In this document: one piece after another, positions 10,533 through 20,337 of the stretch | Numbering within the stretch: the stretch's first letter is position 1 | Layout of the letters: each line of letters starts with the position of its first letter | NCBI RefSeq assembly: GCF_001650715.1 | Contig: NZ_LWQT01000050.1 | Span: 1-50,567, forward strand | Length of the DNA: 50,567 nt | Source: Paramagnetospirillum marisnigri | GTDB lineage: Bacteria; Pseudomonadota; Alphaproteobacteria; Rhodospirillales; Magnetospirillaceae | Reading direction: 5' to 3' | Position numbers and translations under genes: made by a program | Notes under the pieces: generated by a model | Told to the model about the DNA's origin: nothing | The model's database searches: none | The model's input: the letters and a program-made list of their open reading frames with translations, nothing else

Positions 10533-10568
10533 GGGCCTCCCGCGACTCCCCGGGAGGCCCATCTTTTT
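10533..10568 (+). terminator. Rho-independent terminator of the nap operon
   Basis: A perfect 10-bp stem, GGGCCTCCCG (10533-10542) and CGGGAGGCCC (10551-10560), has an 8-nt loop and is followed by ATCTTTTTT. It starts 31 bp after the napC stop. The rest of the gap to 10812 contains two CGATATCG palindromes near 10600-10620 but no gene I can support. Confidence 0.9.
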
Positions 10569-10812
10569 TCCGTGAAATATTTGTTGCGGCAGGCGCGTTC
10601 GCGATATCGTGGCGATATCGGATTTATTCAGCTATTTCATGGATGTCCCCGGTCCTGGGTCTTGGGAACCGACTGATTTCAAGGGGATTTTATCAAATAT
10701 CCCAACAAATCCGGGCCGAACGTCATTTGACCTTCCTCCCGGGCGGTCGCATGATTCCGCCATCGCGAGCGTAGGGCGAACCGTCCTTCGCTTCATCGTC
10801 AGGAGGGATACC

Positions 10813-11082
10813 ATGGACAGGCTCGCCAATACCGTGATTCCGTTTCCGGCCGGATCGCATCATGGGCTGCGCTGGCTGGCCCTCAGCCTCGGCAATGGAG
10901 CGCGGCTGGCCGAGGACGCCCTCAGCGGTGTTGCCCGCGACAGCAACGAGATTTCTGATCATGGCGAGAGCCTTGGCGGCCTTGCCGCCGATCTTGACGC
11001 GTTGGTCCAACGCATGGCCAGCCTGGAACATCGCATCGGTGTCGTCGCCGATCTGGCCGCGCGCATGGCCCTGGCTAAGTAG
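10813..11082 (+). CDS. Small protein of unknown function
   Basis: An 89-residue protein that I do not recognise. The ATG at 10813 has a consensus AGGAGG 6 nt upstream, which argues strongly that it is translated. The N-terminus (MDRLANTVIPFPAG) is followed by an amphipathic, Ala/Leu-rich region with heptad-like spacing (LGGLAADLDALVQRMASLEHRIGVV), so a short coiled coil is likely. No signal peptide or Cys is present. It lies between the nap terminator and a chemoreceptor gene, 118 bp from the latter, and may be cotranscribed with it, but no function can be assigned. Confidence 0.75.
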   Translation: MDRLANTVIPFPAGSHHGLRWLALSLGNGARLAEDALSGVARDSNEISDHGESLGGLAADLDALVQRMASLEHRIGVVADLAARMALAK

Positions 11083-11200
11083 CACCGCCATGCTGCATCG
11101 CAGCAAATTCACTGTTTCTTAATCTCCTTCCGGGGGCGGGTTTGGCATCATGCCGGTTCCGGCTGTGTGCCGAAGCTTCACCCGCTCCCCGGAGGATGCG

Positions 11201-12880
11201 ATGTTCACCCAGTTGCGTATCGGTCCCAGGCTTGCCGTTCTCGTCGCCACGATGATCCTGGTGCTGGTGGTTTGTGTCGGCATCGGCCACTGGGCCATGG
11301 GGCGGATCAACCACAGCCTCGGAACCGTCTATGACGACCGGACCGTGCCGCTGGTTCAGTTGGGGAATATCGAGCGTGCCCTGTTCACGATCCAGACCAG
11401 CCTTCCCAGGGCATGGCGGCAGGACGGGAGCGATATCGCCGGGCTCAAGCGTGAAATCGCTGAAAAGGACCAGGCCATCGACGCCGAGTGGAAGGCGTAT
11501 ATGGCCACCTATCTGACGCCCGAGGAAAAGGGTATTGCCGCGGATATCGAACACAGGCTGGCGACCTATCGCGGCGAGAAGCAGCGGGTGATGGCCATGA
11601 TCGAGGCGGGCGACATGGCGGCGGCTCGGGCCCAGGCTATTGGCCCCGCCACCGAGGCCTTCAATCTGCTCGACAAGGCCCTGGTCGCGGATATCGCCCT
11701 GCAGGACAGGGTGGCCCGCGAGGAGCACGACAATGGCGAGCAACTGTTCATCGCCGCCTCCACGGCCAATCTGATCATCGCCGGCTTGGGCTTGGCTCTT
11801 TCCTTGGTTCTGGCCCTGTCCATCGTCCGCTCCATCACAGTCCCTGTCCGCACCATGGTCGCGGCGATGACGGAACTGGCTGGCGGCAATACCAATGTCG
11901 AGGTCCCGGGCAGCGACCGGGTCGACGAGATTGGCGACATGGCCAAGTCCGTCGATGTGTTCAAGCGCAACGCCATCGAGCGCAACCGGCTTGAAGCCGA
12001 GGAACTGGCTTCCCGCCGTCGCCGCGAGGCCAGGCAGGTCGCCATGGAGACCATGTCGCGGGATTTCGACAAGGCGGTTTCGGACCTGCTGAAGGATGTG
12101 TCCGAGGCAGCCCGACACATGCGCGACACCGCGCGGGCCATGACGGCGAATGCCGAGGAAACCCAGCGCCAGAGCGCGGCTGTCTCCGCCGCCACCGGGC
12201 AGGCCAGTGCCAATGTCAGCACCATCGCGGCCGCCAGCAACCAATTGGTGGCCTCCATCAACGAAATCAGCATTCAGGTCAGTCGGGCCGCCGCCATTTC
12301 CTCGACAGCTGCCTCGGATGCCACCGCCACCAACGACAAGATGTCGAGTCTGGCCGACGCCGCCAGCAGGATCGGAGAAGTGGTCCGTCTGATCTCCGAT
12401 ATCGCCAGCCAGACCAATCTGCTGGCCTTGAACGCCACCATCGAGGCGGCGCGGGCTGGGGATGCGGGCAAGGGCTTCGCGGTGGTGGCCAACGAGGTCA
12501 AGCACCTGGCCAATCAGACCGCCAAGGCCACGGAAGAGATTGCCAACCAGATCGGGGCGATCCAGACCGAAACCATCGAGGCGGTGGACTCCATTCGCCG
12601 GATTACATCGGTGATCGGCGAGATCAGTGAAATGTCCTCGGCCATCGCCGGGGCGGTGGAGGAACAGGGCGCGGCCATGCAGGAGGTGGTCCGCAATGTC
12701 GAGCAGGCCGCCATCGGCACTGAGGAAGTGGCTCGCAACATCACCCAGGTGGTCGATGCCGCCGACAATACCGGACGGATGGCGGCGGGGGTCGAGGCGG
12801 CCGCCGGAACACTGTCCGGTCAGAGCGAGACCCTGCGCGGCTCGGTCGAGACCTTCCTGTCCGGTGTCAAGGCCGCCTGA
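11201..12880 (+). CDS. Methyl-accepting chemotaxis protein
   Basis: This 559-residue transmembrane chemoreceptor has a first membrane helix at about residues 12-34 and a periplasmic helical domain of about 150 residues resembling the four-helix-bundle (4HB) sensor. A second helix follows at about 187-210, then a HAMP linker ([11 protein letters not shown] onward). The long cytoplasmic signalling coiled coil has the conserved hairpin tip around [20 protein letters not shown] and [16 protein letters not shown]. No C-terminal CheR-tethering pentapeptide is visible. The ATG at 11201 follows GGAGG with normal spacing. The ligand cannot be predicted. It converges on the giant kinase gene. Confidence 0.95.
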   Translation: MFTQLRIGPRLAVLVATMILVLVVCVGIGHWAMGRINHSLGTVYDDRTVPLVQLGNIERALFTIQTSLPRAWRQDGSDIAGLKREIAEKDQAIDAEWKAYMATYLTPEEKGIAADIEHRLATYRGEKQRVMAMIEAGDMAAARAQAIGPATEAFNLLDKALVADIALQDRVAREEHDNGEQLFIAASTANLIIAGLGLALSLVLALSIVRSITVPVRTMVAAMTELAGGNTNVEVPGSDRVDEIGDMAKSVDVFKRNAIERNRLEAEELASRRRREARQVAMETMSRDFDKAVSDLLKDVSEAARHMRDTARAMTANAEETQRQSAAVSAATGQASANVSTIAAASNQLVASINEISIQVSRAAAISSTAASDATATNDKMSSLADAASRIGEVVRLISDIASQTNLLALNATIEAARAGDAGKGFAVVANEVKHLANQTAKATEEIANQIGAIQTETIEAVDSIRRITSVIGEISEMSSAIAGAVEEQGAAMQEVVRNVEQAAIGTEEVARNITQVVDAADNTGRMAAGVEAAAGTLSGQSETLRGSVETFLSGVKAA

Positions 12881-12889
12881 TCAGATTCT

Positions 12890-12929
12890 GGGTCACTCGG
12901 CCCGGGGGGTCACTCGGCCCGGGTGACCC
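12890..12929. repeat. 17-bp tandem duplication and hairpin between convergent genes
   Basis: GGGTCACTCGGCCCGGG occurs twice in tandem (12890-12906 and 12907-12923) with no spacer. The second copy, with the following bases, forms GGGTCAC...GTGACCC (12907-12913 with 12923-12929). The stop codon of the minus-strand kinase-cyclase lies in the second copy. It may act as a transcription stop for one or both convergent genes. Confidence 0.7.
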
Positions 12930-15900
12930 GGTCGCGCCCGGCATCCTTGGATGCGTATAGCGCGTGGTCGGCGCGGGCAAACAACTGGTCGATGGTTTCG
13001 TCGCCACGACACTCGGCCACGCCGAAACTGGCGCTCAGGTGAATGTCTTGGCCACCCATCCGTGGCGGCCGCAGGGCGGCCACGGCCTGGCGCAAGCGCT
13101 CGGCCAGCGCCAGCGCGGCGGTGAGGCCGGTTTCGGGCAGCAGGATGCCGAATTCCTCTCCGCCCATGCGGCCGATCATGTCCTCGGACCTGACCATTTC
13201 GGCGCAGGCCTTGGCCGTCAGCCGCAGGACCTCGTCGCCCATGGCGTGCCCATGGCGGTCGTTGACCGCCTTGAAATGGTCGATATCCATCATGATCAGC
13301 GAAAAGACGGTGCCATGCCGGCGCATGCGGGCCAGTTCAGCCTCGCACCGGGTCATGAACTGGCGGCGGTTGGCGACACCGGTCAAATAATCGGTGGTGG
13401 CCATATGCGCCAGGGTGATCTCCAGATCCTTGCGCGCGGTGATGTCGACGATGGTGGCGAGGTCCGACGGGTCGCCGTTATAGGTGACGGGTACCATGGA
13501 TACCAGGACCCACAGGATACGGCCGTCGCGGGTCCGCAACCGGACTTCATGATCCTTCAGGGTTCCCTGGGCGTGATAGGCCTCCTGCAGGCGGGTGCGT
13601 TCGGCGGGGTCGGCGTAGAAATCGAGGGCGGGGGCGCCGATCATGTGCTCGACATCGTCCCCCATCAGCAGCCCCGCCGGTGGGTTGACATAGACGATCA
13701 ACGCATCGGAACGCCGGGTCAGCGACATGGGAACCGGGGCGTTGTCGAGGATGACCCGCAGCCGTTCCTCGCTGTCGCGCAGTTCTCGGGTGCGTTGCGT
13801 CACCCGCTGTTCCAGATTGGCGGCCAGGGTACGCAGTTCGTCGTTCAACCTGGCGCTTTCCACCGCGTTGACGATGCTGGCCGACAGCAGCTCGACGAAA
13901 TGGACCCGCTCGGGGGTGAAGATGCCGGCGGCGGCATCGTTTTCCAGAAATACCGCGCCCACCACCTGCCCCTGACGTTTCAGGGCCGCGCAGAGGAGGG
14001 AACGCGCCTGGGTCGCGGCCACATACGATTCCGAGCCCCATTCGGGGTCGAGATGGGCATCGTCGAGCAGCAGGCTTTGGCCGGTGGCCAGCACGGTGCG
14101 GATCAGCCCGGTCGGCACCCGCGTTCCGGCGCTGTCGAGGGCGATGCCCGTGGTGGTGCCAGGGGTTCCATCCTCGGCGGCGGTTTCGGCCGCCAGACGC
14201 CAGCCGTTTCCATCCGCCAGGATGACCACGGCGCGGCGCGCCCCGGCATTCTCGTTCATGACCCGGACCAGTCCGTCCAGCAGCCGCATCAGGCTGGTTT
14301 CGGCGGTGATGGTTTCAACGGCCTTCATCAGGCTGGCCAGATCGACCACATTGCCGCCCAAGGACTTGCTGCCCGGCCGCAAGCTCTGGGTTTCCACTGT
14401 CACCGGCAAGACGGTGTCGGCAATGGCCGGAGCCCCCCAGTGCAGGAAATGCAAGCGGGCCTCGGCCAGGGTCTGCGACACCAGCGGCAAGCGTTGCTCC
14501 TGGCGGAAAGTGCCGTGCAGCCAGGCGGCGATGCCCGCGTCGAGATGCAGGCCCGCCTCGCCCCCGGCGGCAAGCTCGGCCTGACGATACAGGGCGCAGA
14601 CGGCATCGGCGGGTTCGCCCCGGAACCGGGCGATCTCGGCCATCAGAATCAGGCGCTTGGCGGCGAAGGCCGTGGGGTTGACCTCGTAGACCCGAGTCAC
14701 ATGCTCCAATGCCCGTCCGGCGTCGGCCAGGGCCACTTCGGGGGGCAGGGGGGGCGTTTGGCGCAGTTCGGATACGGCGCGGCAGAACACCACCCAGGGC
14801 ACAACATGCATGCCGGGACCGCCAGGGAACAGCTTTTCCGCCGCCAGCCCCCAGTCGCTCGCCTGGGAGAACCGTCCGGCCAGGAAGTGCATCAGGCAGC
14901 GCCAGGCATTGAGGAACAGCAGCCCGGTCATGTCCTTGCGCTTCTCGCAGGTTTCGGCCAGGGCGCGGGCGGAGAAGCGGGCACTTTCCAGCGGTTCGTC
15001 GGGCAGCGATTCCTGCTGAAGTTCCACCGTCATCTCCAGCAGGGCCTCGACCCATTCCCGGGCCACGGGCTGACGGATGCGCTTCAGGATGACGGCGTGT
15101 TCGCTGAACTGGGCCGTCAGTTGTGGCACGGCCACGCCCGCCAGCAAGGCATGATAGTCATGGATGAAGAGGCTGAGCCCGGCATGGCGCAGATTGCCGA
15201 ATTCCAGGCCGTTGCGGTGTGCCTCCATCAGCGCGGGCAAAGTGACGGCCACGGACTCTCGCCAGTGGCGCACGAAGGTGTTGAAGGTGAAGGCGGTATG
15301 GGCGAACACATGGTGCCAGCCATGCCGTTCCACCAGTTGCAGCGACATATGCCCCAGCCGGGAGGCGAAATCGTATTCGCCCAGAAGTTCCTGGCACATC
15401 ATGCCGAACACGGAATAGGCGGGGATCGATGCCGCCACGGGGCCGGCGCTCATCATCATGCGCACGGGCAGAACCGTGAGCTGCGGCACCAGCGAGGGCC
15501 GCACGATATAGGCGGCCGCGGTCATCTTGGTGATGATGGACAACTGCGGCGCCGAGGCGGGATCGAGCATGGGCGGGCGCTCGGCCAGGGTGTCCAGGCC
15601 CATGGCGTCCATATCTGTCTTCAACTCGCGTACCATCCGGGCCACGTCGTCGGGTCCGTTGATCGGGGGCAGCTTCACCTCGATCATGGCCAGGATCTCA
15701 AGGCCAAGATCCACGGTCTCGACCAACTGGCCCGATGTGTAGAAGGCCTCGATGCGGACTTCCAGCAGCCTGGCCTTTTCCTGGGGGGTGACGGCATGGG
15801 ACAGTCCGGTTTCCACCAGCAGGTTCATGCGCTCGGTCCGGCCCGCCAGATAGGCCATGCGGGCGCCGTGGACATGCAGCGCCATCACCTGGGTGGGATG

Positions 15901-18285
15901 GTCCCGCCAGCGGGAGTCGGGCAACAGCCGCAACGCCTGGTCGGCGTAGTCGGCCGCCAGGTCGAAGGCCGCCGCCGCCGAGGCCAGGTGGGATGCGTGG
16001 GAATTCATTTCAGCGAGGCGCGAACGCTCGTGCCGGTCAATCATGAAGGCAATGCCCGCGTTCAGGTGGTTGACCACCTCGAACGGCACCGGCTCGTCCT
16101 GGGGCACCCGCGACAGCAGCAGGCGACCGATGCGCAGATGGCGCCGGGGACGGTCCGCCACGTCAATCAGGCCATAGGCGGCTTCCTGGACCCGGTCATG
16201 GGCGAAGACATAGGCGATCCCGGCATCCGGCGAGACTGTCTGGCCGAGACGGGCGGCATAGCGATAGCTGGAACTGGCGGGATAGATCAACCGCGCCTCA
16301 AGGGCGGGGCGCAGCGACAGCGCCACCTCGTCGGCGGGCCAGTCCAGGGCGGTTACCAGGGAGTCCAGGTCAAATCCGGCCCCCAGCATGGCGGCGGTGG
16401 TCAGGGTCTCGCGGGTCGCCTCGGGCAGCCGGCGTAGTTGGGCCAGCATCAGCGTGACCACATTGTCGGCCATGCCCTGCTTGCCGATTTCCTCGGTCGA
16501 CCATGTCCAGGCCTGCATCGCCGCATCGAAGCGCAGCAGGTTGCGCTGGTACAGATCCTCGATGAAACGGCGCAGGAAGAATGGATTGCCGCCGGTCTTG
16601 GCGTGGCACAGGGCGGCCAGTTCCTCCAGCACCGGCCCAGTGCCGCAGGCCAGGGAATCGGCCAGCATCGCGGCGGCATCCGCCTGGGACAGGGGGCCGA
16701 CCGCCAGATGGTGGTGACGCTCTCCCAGCTCCGCGAAGTCGGCCAGGTCCTGGGCAAAGGGATGGCCGGGGGGAACCTCGTTGTCGCGATAGGCCACCAC
16801 CACCAGCACATGGCGCATGGCGGTGTCGAAGGCCAGTTCCTTGAGCAGGCGGCGCGAGGCACGGTCGGCCCATTGCACGTCGTCCAGGAACAGAGTCAGC
16901 GGTTCGGCTTCGTCGGCCAGCGCCGCCAGGGCGAGAACCATGGTCCGCAGGAAGCGGTTCTCGGATTCCAGCGGTCCCAGTGTGGCGACGGGGCTGGTTT
17001 CCCCCAGGACGCGGCCCAATTCGGGAACGGCATCGGCCACCAGCCGGGCATTGCCTTCCAGCCCCCGGGCCAGTCGCTTGCGCCAGCGTAGGCGAGCGGG
17101 GCCGGGCAGGGCCAGGATCTGGCGCCCGCGCTGCCCCATGGCGGCGATGAAGGCGCCATAGGGAATGTGCTGGCCGTATTGATTGAACTTGCCCCGGATG
17201 AAGCTGCCGCGCTGGGCCAGCAGCGACCGCTGGGCCTGATGCACCAGGGCGGTCTTGCCGATGCCCGAAAAGCCGCCGATGGTGAGCAGCCGCGACAATC
17301 CGGTGGCGGCCGCCTCGAACTGGTTGGCGATGACCTCTGCCTCGGCCTCGCGGCCATAGAGATGGCCGGACAGATGGAACTGGCGCTGGGAATCGCCGTC
17401 ACCGGGAATGAAACCGGCCAGCGAGCCGCCATGGGCCAGGGCATCGCGGCAGGCTTCCAGGTCGCGCGCCAGCGACTCATGGGTCTGATAGCGGCTTTCC
17501 GGCTCCTTGGACAGCAGACGGGCGATGATCCGCGACACGGCGGGCAGCAGGTCGGTGCGATAGCTCAGGGCATCGGGGGGGTGGCGGGCGAGATGGGCGT
17601 GGACCGCCTCGGCGGCGTCGATGAAGCTGAAAGGGGCGCGGCCGGTGACCATTTCGAACAGGACGGCGCCCAAACCGTAGAAATCGGCGCGGTAGTCCAC
17701 GTCACGATTCATGCGTCCGGTCTGTTCTGGCGCCATATAGGCCAGAGTGCCTTCCAGTTCCTCGGGACGGACCAGCGCCTGGCGCTCGGATTCCATCTCG
17801 GAAGAAATTCCGAAATCGATCAGCTTCACCACGCCATCGGCGGTGATCAGGATATTGCCCGGGGCGACGTCCTTGTGGATCAGATGCGCCCCATGCACGG
17901 CTCGCAGGGCGTCGAGAACCGCCAGGGCGATTTCCAGGCTGCGCTCCTGGGCCAGGGGACCGGACCGAAGCAGATGCCGCAAGGAGGTGGCGCCTTCGTC
18001 GGGCATGGTGATGAACAGGCGGCCGCCGATGCCGTCCAGGTTCTGCGGATGGACGATGTGGGGATGGCGCAGGCGGCGGGCCAGATCGTACTCATGACGG
18101 AAGCGGCCAATTTCGCGCGCGCTGGGGCGTTCGGTCCGGAGCAGCTTCAGCACCACCCGGCGCTGGTCGGACTGGACGGCGCGGACCACCCAGGATCGGG
18201 AATTGGCGTGCAGACATTCGGTGACCGTGGCTCCGGCGACCTGATCGCCCGGTTCCCACCCTCGCTCCGTATCGGTGACGCTCAC
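12910..18285 (-). CDS. Ser/Thr kinase-AAA ATPase-GAF-PAS-diguanylate cyclase
   Basis: One uninterrupted frame encodes about 1791 residues. A Hanks-type kinase domain comes first (about 12-275), with the ATP lysine in VVLKLL, HKDVAPGN (about 135), IDFGIS (about 157) and MAPEQTGR (about 183). An AAA_16-type ATPase follows, with Walker A FSGIGKTALV (about 335) and Walker B LTLFLDDVQWAD. A long helical, TPR/MalT-like region (about 560-1300), a GAF domain (about 1325-1475) and a PAS domain (about 1498-1612) come next. The C-terminal GGDEF domain has an intact GRMGGEEFGIL (about 1707) and an RSED inhibitory site five residues before it. It should phosphorylate proteins and make c-di-GMP. I prefer the GTG at 18285 (AGAGGA 6 nt upstream); an ATG at 18435 would run into the divergent lipoprotein gene. 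No membrane segment is evident. Confidence 0.93.
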   Translation of the reverse strand: MSVTDTERGWEPGDQVAGATVTECLHANSRSWVVRAVQSDQRRVVLKLLRTERPSAREIGRFRHEYDLARRLRHPHIVHPQNLDGIGGRLFITMPDEGATSLRHLLRSGPLAQERSLEIALAVLDALRAVHGAHLIHKDVAPGNILITADGVVKLIDFGISSEMESERQALVRPEELEGTLAYMAPEQTGRMNRDVDYRADFYGLGAVLFEMVTGRAPFSFIDAAEAVHAHLARHPPDALSYRTDLLPAVSRIIARLLSKEPESRYQTHESLARDLEACRDALAHGGSLAGFIPGDGDSQRQFHLSGHLYGREAEAEVIANQFEAAATGLSRLLTIGGFSGIGKTALVHQAQRSLLAQRGSFIRGKFNQYGQHIPYGAFIAAMGQRGRQILALPGPARLRWRKRLARGLEGNARLVADAVPELGRVLGETSPVATLGPLESENRFLRTMVLALAALADEAEPLTLFLDDVQWADRASRRLLKELAFDTAMRHVLVVVAYRDNEVPPGHPFAQDLADFAELGERHHHLAVGPLSQADAAAMLADSLACGTGPVLEELAALCHAKTGGNPFFLRRFIEDLYQRNLLRFDAAMQAWTWSTEEIGKQGMADNVVTLMLAQLRRLPEATRETLTTAAMLGAGFDLDSLVTALDWPADEVALSLRPALEARLIYPASSSYRYAARLGQTVSPDAGIAYVFAHDRVQEAAYGLIDVADRPRRHLRIGRLLLSRVPQDEPVPFEVVNHLNAGIAFMIDRHERSRLAEMNSHASHLASAAAAFDLAADYADQALRLLPDSRWRDHPTQVMALHVHGARMAYLAGRTERMNLLVETGLSHAVTPQEKARLLEVRIEAFYTSGQLVETVDLGLEILAMIEVKLPPINGPDDVARMVRELKTDMDAMGLDTLAERPPMLDPASAPQLSIITKMTAAAYIVRPSLVPQLTVLPVRMMMSAGPVAASIPAYSVFGMMCQELLGEYDFASRLGHMSLQLVERHGWHHVFAHTAFTFNTFVRHWRESVAVTLPALMEAHRNGLEFGNLRHAGLSLFIHDYHALLAGVAVPQLTAQFSEHAVILKRIRQPVAREWVEALLEMTVELQQESLPDEPLESARFSARALAETCEKRKDMTGLLFLNAWRCLMHFLAGRFSQASDWGLAAEKLFPGGPGMHVVPWVVFCRAVSELRQTPPLPPEVALADAGRALEHVTRVYEVNPTAFAAKRLILMAEIARFRGEPADAVCALYRQAELAAGGEAGLHLDAGIAAWLHGTFRQEQRLPLVSQTLAEARLHFLHWGAPAIADTVLPVTVETQSLRPGSKSLGGNVVDLASLMKAVETITAETSLMRLLDGLVRVMNENAGARRAVVILADGNGWRLAAETAAEDGTPGTTTGIALDSAGTRVPTGLIRTVLATGQSLLLDDAHLDPEWGSESYVAATQARSLLCAALKRQGQVVGAVFLENDAAAGIFTPERVHFVELLSASIVNAVESARLNDELRTLAANLEQRVTQRTRELRDSEERLRVILDNAPVPMSLTRRSDALIVYVNPPAGLLMGDDVEHMIGAPALDFYADPAERTRLQEAYHAQGTLKDHEVRLRTRDGRILWVLVSMVPVTYNGDPSDLATIVDITARKDLEITLAHMATTDYLTGVANRRQFMTRCEAELARMRRHGTVFSLIMMDIDHFKAVNDRHGHAMGDEVLRLTAKACAEMVRSEDMIGRMGGEEFGILLPETGLTAALALAERLRQAVAALRPPRMGGQDIHLSASFGVAECRGDETIDQLFARADHALYASKDAGRDRVTRAE

Positions 18286-18433
18286 ACCCGGTCCTCTGAC
18301 TTTAGACAACAACGGACAGTATTCCGTGCCTTGCGACGATTGTCCATGAACCACAGCGAGTGACAGGGCGGATCGGAGAGGGATTGACTTCCCCCATGGG
18401 TGTGGTGGATTCGATGTCCCGGAGGGACCAACC

Positions 18434-19387
18434 ATGAAGCGCCTGTTCCTGTTCGGCCTGCTGGCTCTGGCGGCCTGCGGCGACGAGCCCGCCCCTATCT
18501 ACGGCTATGTCGAGGGCGATTTCGTTCGGGTCGGCCTGCCCGTGGCCGGGCGGGTGACGGAGGTCGCGGTGGAAAGGGGACGCCAGGTCCGGGCGGGCGA
18601 GCGCCTGTTCGCCCTGGAGGATCGGGCCGAACAGGCGGCGGTGGCCGAGGCCATGGCCCGGCTGGACCAGGCCCGCGCCGTCCGCGACAACCTGCTGACC
18701 GGCAAGCGCGTCCTGGAAATCCAGGCCATGGAGGCGCAGAAGGCCCAGGCCGAGGCCGATTTGCGCCTGTCCGAGGTTCAGTGGCGCCGCCAGAGCGACC
18801 TGATCCGCACCGAGACCACTTCGCGCTCGGCCCTGGACAATGCCCGCTCGGTTCTGGAGCGCAATCGGGCGCGGGTGGCGGAATTGACCGCGCAGTTGGG
18901 ATTCGCCAGGGAAGGCGGGCGCTCGGCCGAGATCGCCGCCGCCGATGCGTCCGTCGAGGCCGCCGCTGCCGCCCTGGCCCAGGCGGAATGGCGCCTGTCC
19001 AAGCGGGTGGCCGAGGCCCCGGTGGCGGCACTGGTGGAGGATGTGCTGTTCCGTGTCGGCGAGGATGTGGGGCCGGGCCAGCCGGTGGTGAGCCTGCTGC
19101 CGCCGGGTAATGTGGTGCTGCGCTTCTATCTGGGGCCGGAACGGCTGGGCCGACTGGCGCCCGGCGCCCGGCTGAATGTGTCGTGCGATGGCTGCCCGGC
19201 GGGTTTGGTCGCCACGGTCAGCTTCGTCGCGCGCGAGGCGGCCTATGCCCCGCCGGTGATCTATTCCCGCGACAACAAGGACAAGCTGGTCTTCCTGGTG
19301 GAGGCCAGGCCGGTGGAGCCCAGCGACCGCCTGCGCCCGGGTCAGCCCGTTACCCTGGCCATCGCCCCCGCACAGGCGGCGCCATGA
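18434..19387 (+). CDS. HlyD/YhiI-type membrane fusion lipoprotein
   Basis: This 317-residue periplasmic adaptor of an ABC exporter has a lipoprotein signal ending LALAACGDE, with lipidation at Cys16. It shows the usual fusion-protein order: a lipoyl-like half (YVEGDFVRVGLPVAGRV), a long alpha-helical hairpin rich in Ala, Glu and Arg (about 65-190), the second lipoyl half (VAEAPVAALVEDVLF) and a beta-barrel region. GGAGG sits 8 nt before the ATG. It overlaps the ATPase gene by 4 bp, so the three genes form one exporter operon, comparable to YbhG-YbhF-YbhS/R. The substrate is unknown. It is divergent from the kinase-cyclase with a 148-bp gap. Confidence 0.93.
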   Translation: MKRLFLFGLLALAACGDEPAPIYGYVEGDFVRVGLPVAGRVTEVAVERGRQVRAGERLFALEDRAEQAAVAEAMARLDQARAVRDNLLTGKRVLEIQAMEAQKAQAEADLRLSEVQWRRQSDLIRTETTSRSALDNARSVLERNRARVAELTAQLGFAREGGRSAEIAAADASVEAAAAALAQAEWRLSKRVAEAPVAALVEDVLFRVGEDVGPGQPVVSLLPPGNVVLRFYLGPERLGRLAPGARLNVSCDGCPAGLVATVSFVAREAAYAPPVIYSRDNKDKLVFLVEARPVEPSDRLRPGQPVTLAIAPAQAAP

Positions 19388-20337
19388 CCCCGGACATCGC
19401 CATCCAGGTCAGGGGCCTGACCAAGGCCTTCGATAGCAGGGTGGTGGTGGATGACCTGTCGCTGTCGGTGCCGGGCGGGCGCATCATGGGCTTTCTCGGC
19501 CCCAACGGCTCGGGCAAGACCACCACCATCCGCATGCTGTGCGGCTTGCTGACCCCCGATGGCGGCGGCGGCACCTGTCTTGGCCTCGACATCGTCACCC
19601 AGGCCCATGCCATCAAGCGGCAGGTGGGCTATATGACCCAGCGCTTTTCGTTCTACGAGGATCTGTCCATCCTCGAGAACCTGGACTTCGTCGCCCGCAT
19701 CTACGGGATCGACGACCGCAAGCGGCGCATCGCCGAATCGCTGGAACGGCTGGGGCTGGCCGAGCGCAGGAAGCAGCTGGCCGGGGAATTGTCGGGCGGC
19801 TGGAAGCAGCGCCTCGCCCTGGCCGCCTGCATCCTGCACCAGCCGCGGCTGCTGCTGCTGGACGAGCCCACCGCCGGGGTCGACCCCAAGGCCCGGCGCG
19901 AGTTCTGGGAGCAGATTCACACCCTGGCCGCCGACGGGCTGACGGTGCTGGTCTCTACCCATTACATGGACGAGGCCGAGCGCTGCCACGAGATCGCCTA
20001 TATCGCCTATGGCAAGCTGCTGGCCACCGGCACGGTGGAGCAGGTGGTGGCGGGGGCGGGGTTGACCACCTTCACCGCCCAGCCCAATGCTCCGGGCGCC
20101 CTGGTGACCGATCTGGCCCGCCAGTTGGCCGGTTTGCCGGGGGTGGAACTGATCGCGCCCTTTGGCGCCGCCCTGCATGTGGGCGGGGCTGACCGTGCCG
20201 CCCTCACCGCCAGTCTGGCGCCGTTCCTGACCGGGCGGGGCTTCGCCTGGAACGAGGACGTCGCCACCTTGGAGGATGTCTTCATCCACCTGATGGGGCG
20301 TTCGCGCGACAATTTCGGACGCGGGGGAGCGGAATGA
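19384..20337 (+). CDS. ABC transporter ATP-binding protein
   Basis: This 317-residue ATPase of the ABC-2 (drug/polysaccharide exporter) type has Walker A GPNGSGKTTT (about residue 41), the Q-loop region YMTQRFSFYEDLS, signature LSGGWKQRLALA, Walker B LLLLDEPTAGVDP and the switch His in STHYMDEAE. It has a single nucleotide-binding domain plus a C-terminal extension of about 80 residues, common in this family, so it probably works as a homodimer. The ATG at 19384 overlaps the fusion-protein stop, and the stop overlaps the permease start (ATGA both times). Confidence 0.95.
   Translation: MTPDIAIQVRGLTKAFDSRVVVDDLSLSVPGGRIMGFLGPNGSGKTTTIRMLCGLLTPDGGGGTCLGLDIVTQAHAIKRQVGYMTQRFSFYEDLSILENLDFVARIYGIDDRKRRIAESLERLGLAERRKQLAGELSGGWKQRLALAACILHQPRLLLLDEPTAGVDPKARREFWEQIHTLAADGLTVLVSTHYMDEAERCHEIAYIAYGKLLATGTVEQVVAGAGLTTFTAQPNAPGALVTDLARQLAGLPGVELIAPFGAALHVGGADRAALTASLAPFLTGRGFAWNEDVATLEDVFIHLMGRSRDNFGRGGAE

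Noticed and set aside
12964-16437. A 1157-residue open frame on the plus strand opposite the kinase-cyclase gene
   Set aside because: It is the antisense of a well-supported gene; the translation is His/Gln/Gly-rich without domains, as expected from GC-rich codon bias.
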